Below the pieces are notes generated by a model, which was given only the letters and a program-made list of their open reading frames with translations, did no database searches and had not been told where the DNA came from. This document shows, piece after piece, positions 1 through 4,870 of a stretch of 8,093 bases of DNA. Position 1 is the first letter of the stretch. Every line of letters begins with the position of its first letter. This DNA comes from JAAYFJ01 sp964344295 (GTDB lineage: Bacteria; Bacillota; Clostridia; Tissierellales; Peptoniphilaceae). Both the position numbers and the translations under genes were made by a program. The stretch spans positions 1 to 8,093 of the forward strand of contig CAYFMR010000023.1 in NCBI GenBank assembly GCA_964344295.1, written 5' to 3'.

Positions 1-59
1 TCTCGAAAAGCGTTTGTCGGTCAAACGGCACAAGGGTTCGAATCCCTTCTTCTCCGCCA
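1..59 (+). tRNA. tRNA-Ser (anticodon CGA), 3' part
   Basis: The window opens inside a serine tRNA. The anticodon loop CTCGAAA (2-8) gives anticodon CGA at 4-6. A long variable arm, diagnostic of class II tRNAs, follows: stem GTTTG/CAAAC with loop TCGGT (12-26). The T arm is AAGGG-TTCGAAT-CCCTT (32-48). The 3' acceptor strand CTTCTCC is at 49-55, the discriminator G at 56 and an encoded CCA at 57-59. The acceptor 5' strand, D arm and most of the anticodon stem lie upstream of the window. Serine rather than leucine follows from the anticodon and the G discriminator base. Confidence 0.93.
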
Positions 60-70
60 TACTTCATTTA

Positions 71-157
71 GATTGGCTTAGATTGTTGTAAGTTAGCATC
101 TAAGCCATTTTTGCTTTTTGTGTTTGTCGCAGATAGTCCCTGATTTGCTTAGATTTT
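71..157 (+). repeat. Repeated GATTnGCTTAGATT motif downstream of tRNA-Ser
   Basis: The motif GATTGGCTTAGATTGT (71-86) recurs as GATTTGCTTAGATTTT (142-157), matching at 14 of 16 positions with a shared core GCTTAGATT. A third copy of the core is inverted at 97-105 (GCATCTAAGC on this strand) and forms the right arm of the terminator hairpin. Placement just 3' of a tRNA resembles attachment regions of tRNA-targeting integrative elements, but no integrase is visible, so this is only a pattern. Confidence 0.4.
75..119 (+). terminator. Intrinsic terminator after the tRNA
   Basis: A perfect 9-bp inverted repeat, GGCTTAGAT (75-83) and ATCTAAGCC (98-106), encloses a 14-base loop and is followed by an interrupted T tract (108-112 and 115-119). 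It lies 15 bases after the tRNA CCA, so it probably ends the tRNA transcript. The stem is A/T-rich and the loop long, so efficiency may be moderate. Confidence 0.6.
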
Positions 158-223
158 ACTCGCGTAGCACACCGGAAGCTTATAACACATGGTTTAATTC
201 TACTACGGCGGTTTCTTTTCCGT

Positions 224-240
224 CACCCATGACGTGGGTG
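224..240. repeat. Short perfect inverted repeat upstream of pepT
   Basis: CACCCA (224-229) and TGGGTG (235-240) are perfect inverted arms around a 5-base centre. The element lies about 35 bases upstream of the candidate -35 of the pepT promoter. It could be a regulator-binding site, but a 6-bp arm may also arise by chance. Confidence 0.3.
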
Positions 241-274
241 TAGTCGTGGCAATGGCTTAACTTTCTAGCAGAAC

Positions 275-303
275 TTGCGCCATCAGGTAACTTGGCGTAT
301 CCT
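275..303 (+). promoter_or_regulatory. Candidate sigma-A-type promoter for pepT
   Basis: TTGCGC (275-280) and TATCCT (298-303) are separated by exactly 17 bases and resemble -35 and -10 boxes, matching the consensus at 3 of 6 and 4 of 6 positions. Transcription would start near 310, only about 20 bases before the ATG, so the leader would be short and consist mostly of the ribosome binding site. The match is modest. Confidence 0.4.
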
Positions 304-329
304 AGAGAAAAGAACACAGGAGGAAAACG

Positions 330-1544
330 ATGAGAAACAATATGGTCGAGCGTTTTTTGCGCTATATCGCTTATGACACGAGAAGTGATGACAAAAGCAC
401 CACGTGTCCGTCTACACCGGGACAAAAGGTGTTAGGTGCCCAGCTGGTGGAGGAGTTAAAGGCCATGGGGATCGACAATGCCCACATGGATGAAAAAGGC
501 TATGTGTACGCCCACATTCAAGGTAACCGAGAGGTGGCGCCGATGGGGCTGATTGCCCACATGGATACGGCCACGGAGATGGATGGCAAATGCGTGAATC
601 CGCAGCATATCCCCGCCTATCAGGGAGGAGACATCGTCCTAAACGACAAATATCGCCTGACGGAAGCGGAGTTTCCCTTTCTCAAAGAGGTATTGGGCCA
701 CGAACTCATCACCACTGACGGCACCACGCTCTTAGGTGCCGATGACAAAGCGGGTATCGCCATCATCATGACGGTGGCGGACTACTTGCAAAACCACGCC
801 GCCGTGCCCCACGGTCCCGTGAGCATCGCCTTTACTCCGGACGAAGAAATCGGCCGCGGCGCCGACTTCTTCGACGTGGAAAAATTTGGTGCCGACTTTG
901 CCTACACGATAGACGGCGGCCCCGTCGGGGAATTGGAATACGAAAACTTCAACGCCGCCACAGCCATAGTGGACATCGAAGGACGCAACGTTCACCCCGG
1001 CAGTGCCAAAAACGTCATGCGCAATGCCCTGATGATGGCCATGGAACTGCATGGCATGTTGCCCGTAGAAGCACGCCCGGAACATACGGCCGGTTACGAA
1101 GGGTTCTTTCACCTCAACGAATTGACCGGCGATGTGGGATCGGCCCACATGGTGTACTTGATCCGCGACTTCTTCATCGACTCCTTTGAGGCGAAAAAAG
1201 AACTTCTGGAAACGGCGATAAGCTTTATCAACCACAAATACGGTCCCGTGGCGCGAGTGGAAATCACCGACTCTTACTACAACATGCGCGAAAAAGTGGA
1301 ACCTCACCAAGAGATTATCGACTTGGCGCAAAAGGCCATGGAACAAGCCGGCGTCACTCCGCTCATCCTCCCCATCCGCGGGGGCACTGACGGAGCGCGA
1401 CTCTCCTTTATGGGCTTGCCTACCCCAAACCTGTTTACCGGAGGCTACAACTACCACGGCCGCTTTGAATTATTAAGCGTTGACTCCATGGAAAAAGCTT
1501 TGCAAACAGTGAAAAATATCATCGCCCTCCATGCGGCGCAGTAA
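330..1544 (+). CDS. pepT: Peptidase T (tripeptide aminopeptidase, M20B family)
   Basis: This cytoplasmic dizinc aminopeptidase releases the N-terminal residue of tripeptides in peptide scavenging. The 404-residue product has the usual family length. M20 motifs occur in order: AHMDT (76-80, Zn ligand H77 and catalytic D79), LGADDKAG (135-142, bridging Asp, probably D139), DEEIGRG (171-177, catalytic E172 and Zn ligand E173), IDGG (194-197, D195), VHPG (221-224, dimerisation domain), GGTDGA (351-356) and YNYHG (373-377, last Zn ligand H376). The spacing follows the enterobacterial enzyme with an offset of one for most ligands. The ATG at 330 is chosen because AGGAGG (318-323) lies 6 bases upstream; a second in-frame ATG at 342 lacks such a site. 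The gene stands alone, convergent with the alcohol dehydrogenase. No key residue appears to be missing. Confidence 0.96.
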   Translation: MRNNMVERFLRYIAYDTRSDDKSTTCPSTPGQKVLGAQLVEELKAMGIDNAHMDEKGYVYAHIQGNREVAPMGLIAHMDTATEMDGKCVNPQHIPAYQGGDIVLNDKYRLTEAEFPFLKEVLGHELITTDGTTLLGADDKAGIAIIMTVADYLQNHAAVPHGPVSIAFTPDEEIGRGADFFDVEKFGADFAYTIDGGPVGELEYENFNAATAIVDIEGRNVHPGSAKNVMRNALMMAMELHGMLPVEARPEHTAGYEGFFHLNELTGDVGSAHMVYLIRDFFIDSFEAKKELLETAISFINHKYGPVARVEITDSYYNMREKVEPHQEIIDLAQKAMEQAGVTPLILPIRGGTDGARLSFMGLPTPNLFTGGYNYHGRFELLSVDSMEKALQTVKNIIALHAAQ

Positions 1545-1595
1545 AGGTGAGGCCGTCCAAGATGGGCCATCACGTCGAGACCCATGAGAGCACAT

Positions 1596-1631
1596 AAAAA
1601 CCACGAACCGGAAAAGGTTCGTGGTTTTTTT
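1596..1631. terminator. Bidirectional intrinsic terminator between pepT and the alcohol dehydrogenase
   Basis: AAAAACCACGAACC (1596-1609) pairs with GGTTCGTGGTTTTT (1616-1629) around a 6-base loop. A T run on the plus strand (1624-1631) and an A run on the left arm (1596-1600) provide U tracts in both directions. It sits 50 bases after the pepT stop and directly abuts the stop of the convergent dehydrogenase gene (1639), so it very likely serves both. Confidence 0.92.
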
Positions 1632-1638
1632 GTGGGCC

Positions 1639-2811
1639 TTAGAGGGCTTTTTGGTAGATGGCTAAGATATCTTCTTCGGTCAGGTGGACGAAACCGTCGA
1701 TTTCCGGTTTGGCGCGGTTAGCCATGCAGTTTTTAGCCATGATGGGCAGGTCGGCTTCGACAAAGCCTTCGTCTCGGAGTCTTTCCGGGATGCCCAGGGA
1801 GGTGAAGAAGCGGCGGAGGGCGTCGATGGCTTGTTGGGCATCTTCGCGCAGATGATGACCTGGAGCCAGGCCAAAGACGTTATAGCCGAATTGGGCGATT
1901 TTTTCTGCGGTTTCGTCGCATAGGCAATGTTCCAGCCAATAGGGGGTGAGGATGGCCAGGCCGATGCCGTGAGTGATATCTTTGAGAGCGGAGAGTTCGT
2001 GTTCCATGGCATGGACGGACCAGGCTTTGGATTTGCCTGTGCTCAAGAGGCCGTTGATGGCCCAGGAGCTGGCCCACATCAGGTTGGCGCGGGCTTCGTA
2101 GTTGTCGGGTTCGGCCATGGCCATGGGGCCATAGTGGATGCAGGTTTTGAGGATGCCCTCGGCTAGGCGGTCTGGTAGGTAGGCACCGTCGTTTAGGGTG
2201 AAGTAGTTTTCCATGGTGTGGCTCATGATGTCCGCTATGCCGGCTGCGGTGTGATGGGCATTGACGCTACAGGTGTAAGCAGGATTCATGATGGCGAATT
2301 TCGGGCGGACGTGGGGGCTGCCCCAGCCCAGTTTTTGCTCCGTCTCTTCGTTGGTGATGACGGAGGCGGTGTCCATTTCCGAGCCGGTGGCGGACAGGGT
2401 AAGGATGACGCCTAGTGGTGTGCCGACGGTGGGCTTTTCTTCCCCGAGGACAATGCGCCAGGGATCGGCCTCGATGTGGGCGCCCACGGCGATGAGCTTA
2501 GCGGTGTCGATGACGGAGCCGCCGCCTACGGCGAGGATCAGGTCCGGCTGGTATGCCTTGGCTAGAGCCACTCCCTCCCGGACTTTGTCGATGCGCGGGT
2601 TGGGGACGATACCGGATAGTTCCCGGTAGTCCATGCCGGATTGGGTGAGTAGGCCGGTCACTTCGTCATACAGCCCCATCTCTTTGATGCTTTTTTGGCC
2701 GTAGACCAGGAGCACTTTCTTGCCATAGGGCTCGATTTCCGCCGGGAGGTTGGCCAGTTGATTTTGGCCGAATAAGATTTTCGTAGCTATGTGAAACGTA
2801 AAGTCTTGCAT
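1639..2811 (-). CDS. Iron-containing alcohol dehydrogenase (YqhD/BdhA-like)
   Basis: This 390-residue cytoplasmic group III alcohol dehydrogenase interconverts aldehydes and alcohols with NAD(P)H; butanol or short-chain aldehyde substrates are typical of the closest known relatives. The Rossmann-like N-terminal domain carries AVGGGSVIDTAK (94-105), the pyrophosphate-binding GGGS motif. The metal ligands are D194, H198 (in GIADIMSH), H267 and H281, at the same numbers as in E. coli YqhD. After strand 1, YqhD has GGGS near the NADPH 2'-phosphate; here the region reads GQKS (38-41), so cofactor preference cannot be carried over safely. The ATG at 2811 follows AAAGGTGA (2823-2816) by 4 bases. The gene lies on the same strand as, and downstream of, the DUF438/PAS gene and may share its transcript. 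The stop abuts a bidirectional terminator. Confidence 0.95.
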   Translation of the reverse strand: MQDFTFHIATKILFGQNQLANLPAEIEPYGKKVLLVYGQKSIKEMGLYDEVTGLLTQSGMDYRELSGIVPNPRIDKVREGVALAKAYQPDLILAVGGGSVIDTAKLIAVGAHIEADPWRIVLGEEKPTVGTPLGVILTLSATGSEMDTASVITNEETEQKLGWGSPHVRPKFAIMNPAYTCSVNAHHTAAGIADIMSHTMENYFTLNDGAYLPDRLAEGILKTCIHYGPMAMAEPDNYEARANLMWASSWAINGLLSTGKSKAWSVHAMEHELSALKDITHGIGLAILTPYWLEHCLCDETAEKIAQFGYNVFGLAPGHHLREDAQQAIDALRRFFTSLGIPERLRDEGFVEADLPIMAKNCMANRAKPEIDGFVHLTEEDILAIYQKAL

Positions 2812-2815
2812 GGTA

Positions 2816-3055
2816 TCACCTTTCCTTGTATCTAGAGATCACGCTTTCTATGGCATAGATACCCTGTTTTAAGCGAGCTAGACAGCGCGGGATGACCAGG
2901 ATGTTCAGGTCTCCTGGCCACACGGCCGGCAAAGGCGGCTTGGAAAGAGCGGGCCCGAAGCGTTCGAGCAGCGGGTCAATGGAGCTCAGTGGAGGGGATG
3001 GATCGGCCGTGGTGATGCACCGATGCTTAGCGGGTGAAGTGGGCCTTGATCTGCG
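2816..3055 (-). other. Coding-like open frame without a start codon between the DUF438 and dehydrogenase genes
   Basis: On the minus strand one frame stays open for 79 codons, from just after a TGA (within the end of the DUF438 gene) to a TGA at 2818-2816. The sequence has coding character: it includes IDPLLERFGPALSKPPLPAV, then GDLNILVIPRCLARLKQGIY and a charged C-terminus ending SRYKER. Its stop codon is part of the dehydrogenase ribosome binding site (AAAGGTGA), as in coupled operon genes. There is no ATG or GTG with a ribosome binding site; the first TTG and GTG would leave only 39 and 35 residues. It may be a gene remnant, a frameshifted gene, or chance. I recognise no family. The frame is +1 relative to the DUF438 gene and would be entered by skipping one base at its TAA stop. 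Confidence 0.35.
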
Positions 3056-4553
3056 TCATGTCCTGGACAAATTCGGCAGTGCCCAGGTATTGACCCGCTT
3101 TGTCTCGGACGGCCATGTAGGTGACGAGAAAGGGCTTGCCTCCCTTGTCCATCCAGACGGGAACGCTGTCCGCTCTGCCGGCACGGAAGTCGTCGATGAT
3201 AGCGCGGACCATGGGTTCGATTTTCGGTGGGTGGCAGGAGTAGACAGAGCGGCCGAGGGCCATGGACGGGCGCTTGAAGACTTTGGGGCCGTCGCCGTCG
3301 TTAAAGTAGCGGTTGAGGTCTTGGGCGTCGATGAAGGTGATTTCCAGAGGAATGGTGTCTAGGAGTGCCTCAAGTTGAGCCAGGGTCATTTGACCGCCGG
3401 GAAGGCGGATGGTGCCGTCTACCACTTCCCGGTCGCCTGCCGTTTTCCAGGCTTCGGCAGCTTCCCAGACCTCTGATTCGACGCCAAAGCAGTTTTCGTA
3501 GTCTTTGGCATCGTGGTAAATGCCATACCAATCTTCTTCGGTGAAGTTCACGGCACAATTGGGAAACAGAATGTGCTGCTCTTTGTCCACCATCTCTTCG
3601 ACGCGGTGAAGAACGTCATCCAGGCGTGCTTGCCAACCGGTGTCATGGACGGCTTCTTTGACCAAGGCACCGAGCTCGTCGCGGATCTCGTCGTCCACGG
3701 TCCACATGACGTCGGAAGGGCCGGTGATGCCGTATTGGACTTTCAAGTGGGGATAGATCAGATCACCTTTTTTCGCATAGTGGATGGAAAGTTCTCGAAT
3801 TTGGGCCAAGAGATCGTCGTTGCGTTCACGGCGATACTGAGCCAGTAGGTCGAGAAGGACTTGGTTTTCCCGGCCCAGGGTGTGCAGAGGGTGGCCCGGA
3901 AGGCTACCTAGCTCTGCGGCCAGGGCATCTTTACGGGAATAATCTTTTTGGGGATAGGAGTCGCGCTTGGAAAGCTCCAGGATGATTTTTTGTTGCATGA
4001 CCGGGTCATCGGTGGCTTTTTTGGCTTGAGCGACGTGTTCTGCGGTGATGACTCCTTTAAAGAGGGCGGCGTGGAGATCGCAAAGGCGCTGGACCTCTTC
4101 GAGGGGCGTGCCGTCTCGGAGCATCTCCTGCTCAGCTTGCATGATTTCCGTGGCGTCGACTTGACTGAAATGGCGGGCAAAATCGGCCCGGACACTTTCT
4201 AGGTCTTCGCCGTCTCCTAGCCGCCTGAGGTAACCTTTGAGCTGTTCGATGCGGCTGGGCGAATCGGAGGATGCAGCGGAGCTATGCGACTGCGAAGCCG
4301 GCTCTGGGAAGGCGGTGGCGGGCATGTCTCCGGCGACAGTAAAGCCGTTGGCCACCAAAGTTTGGACCACCTGGTCCAAGGGGATATGCTTGAGCTGGGC
4401 GCCTTTAGGCAGGGTCATCTTTTTGCCTAATGTGTGGCGCATCCCTTCTTTGGTCACCTCCGCGAAACCCATCTCCTTCATCAGCGGGATCAGCTCCGGA
4501 TACATTTCAGTCAGTTCGTAAACTGTTTTTGTTAAATCAATTGTTTTGGCCAT
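3027..4553 (-). CDS. DUF1858 / DUF438 / hemerythrin-like / PAS domain protein
   Basis: This 508-residue cytoplasmic protein has four domains. Residues 5-60 resemble DUF1858 (the ScdA-N-like helical module, TVYELTEMYPELIPLMKEMGF). Residues about 102-168 match DUF438. Residues about 217-335 form a hemerythrin-like HHE bundle with H221, H224, H258, H269 and H327 as candidate metal ligands, and include the signature ITGPSDVMWTVDDEIRDE (276-293). Residues about 393-505 are a PAS domain. There is no output domain such as a kinase or DNA-binding region, so a role as a sensor or adaptor for oxygen, NO or redox state is inference. A linker rich in Ser/Ala/Pro (81-100) separates DUF1858 from the rest. 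The ATG at 4553 is chosen because AGGAGG (4567-4562) lies 8 bases upstream; the longer in-frame GTG at 4562 overlaps that site and is unlikely to be used. The dehydrogenase lies downstream on the same strand. Confidence 0.9.
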   Translation of the reverse strand: MAKTIDLTKTVYELTEMYPELIPLMKEMGFAEVTKEGMRHTLGKKMTLPKGAQLKHIPLDQVVQTLVANGFTVAGDMPATAFPEPASQSHSSAASSDSPSRIEQLKGYLRRLGDGEDLESVRADFARHFSQVDATEIMQAEQEMLRDGTPLEEVQRLCDLHAALFKGVITAEHVAQAKKATDDPVMQQKIILELSKRDSYPQKDYSRKDALAAELGSLPGHPLHTLGRENQVLLDLLAQYRRERNDDLLAQIRELSIHYAKKGDLIYPHLKVQYGITGPSDVMWTVDDEIRDELGALVKEAVHDTGWQARLDDVLHRVEEMVDKEQHILFPNCAVNFTEEDWYGIYHDAKDYENCFGVESEVWEAAEAWKTAGDREVVDGTIRLPGGQMTLAQLEALLDTIPLEITFIDAQDLNRYFNDGDGPKVFKRPSMALGRSVYSCHPPKIEPMVRAIIDDFRAGRADSVPVWMDKGGKPFLVTYMAVRDKAGQYLGTAEFVQDMTQIKAHFTR

Positions 4554-4582
4554 ATACGGCACCTCCTTTATCTTCTATGACC

Positions 4583-4588
4583 ATTGTA
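4583..4588 (-). promoter_or_regulatory. Candidate -10 box for the DUF438/PAS gene
   Basis: Read on the minus strand, TACAAT (within GTATACAATGG) lies 30 bases upstream of the ATG at 4553 and matches the TATAAT consensus at 5 of 6 positions. The matching -35 box would fall at about 4606-4611, inside the N gap, so the promoter cannot be confirmed from this sequence. Confidence 0.45.
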
Positions 4589-4595
4589 TACCCTC

Positions 4596-4695
4596 NNNNN
4601 NNNNNNNNNNNNNNNNNNNNNNNNNNNNNNNNNNNNNNNNNNNNNNNNNNNNNNNNNNNNNNNNNNNNNNNNNNNNNNNNNNNNNNNNNNNNNNN
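4596..4695. other. Assembly gap of 100 Ns
   Basis: Exactly 100 undetermined bases, the conventional size for a scaffold gap of unknown length. It removes the upstream promoter region of the DUF438/PAS gene and most of the minus-strand ORF that starts at 4728. Any reading frame drawn across it is meaningless. Confidence 0.98.
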
Positions 4696-4728
4696 GCCAT
4701 GGGCCTCGAAAGCTTCATTTTTTGTCAT
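4696..4728 (-). CDS. Possible start of a minus-strand gene cut by the assembly gap
   Basis: Reading into the gap on the minus strand, an ATG at 4728 opens MTKNEAFEAHG before the Ns begin. The residues look like a plausible soluble protein N-terminus, but only 11 codons are visible. The upstream sequence holds only a weak AAGAAA in place of a ribosome binding site. It would be divergent from the YcdB/YcdC-SLH gene and on the same strand as the DUF438/PAS gene. If the gap really is near 100 bases, the gene would be very small, because a -10 box for the DUF438/PAS gene lies just beyond. No family can be assigned. Confidence 0.3.
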
Positions 4729-4788
4729 GGTTTCTTAAATGAATTGTAACTTTCTATGTCGTCGGTCATGATACACTTTCCCTATAAG

Positions 4789-4803
4789 ATGCAAAGTATG
4801 CAA
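4789..4803. repeat. Tandem ATGCAA motif in the divergent intergenic region
   Basis: ATGCAA occurs at 4789-4794 and again at 4798-4803, a 9-bp period. The region lies between the divergent ORF starts at 4728 (-) and 4871 (+), next to a TATAAG (4783-4788) that could be a plus-strand -10. On the minus strand the same repeats read TTGCAT, a possible -35 for a TATCAT at 4773-4768. It may be promoter or operator sequence; no confident full promoter is seen for either gene. Confidence 0.25.
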
Positions 4804-4870
4804 TTTGTGACGCATCGTGGGCCATGAAGGCTTGTCGACGTGTCTGTTAGCGAGGAATAGGAGGGATCTT

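Noticed and set aside
180..425. Minus-strand 81-codon ORF over the pepT leader and start
   Set aside because: It overlaps the pepT promoter, ribosome binding site and first codons, and the protein looks random with no recognisable features.
732..1457. Long minus-strand ORF of 241 codons antisense to pepT
   Set aside because: It lies wholly inside pepT, which has all its catalytic motifs; composition (His/Val/Phe/Gly-rich) is typical of an antisense shadow, and there is no ribosome binding site.
1562..1585. ATGGG/CCCAT inverted repeat after pepT
   Set aside because: Only 5-bp arms with a 14-base loop and no T run; a strong terminator follows at once, so it is most likely chance.
2892..3362. 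Plus-strand 156-codon ORF
   Set aside because: About two thirds is antisense to the PAS domain of the DUF438 gene; the rest is antisense to the startless minus-strand frame. No ribosome binding site is present.
4554..4562. GTG start at 4562 for the DUF438/PAS gene
   Set aside because: The GTG overlaps the AGGAGGT ribosome binding site itself; the ATG at 4553 is correctly spaced from it.
4430..4749. ORFs reading across the N gap on both strands
   Set aside because: The gap has unknown length and sequence, so frames on its two sides cannot be joined.
4817..4870. ATG at 4817 as start of the YcdB/YcdC-SLH gene
   Set aside because: It lacks a ribosome binding site and would place 18 residues before a normal signal peptide; the ATG at 4871 has AGGAGG 6 bases upstream.
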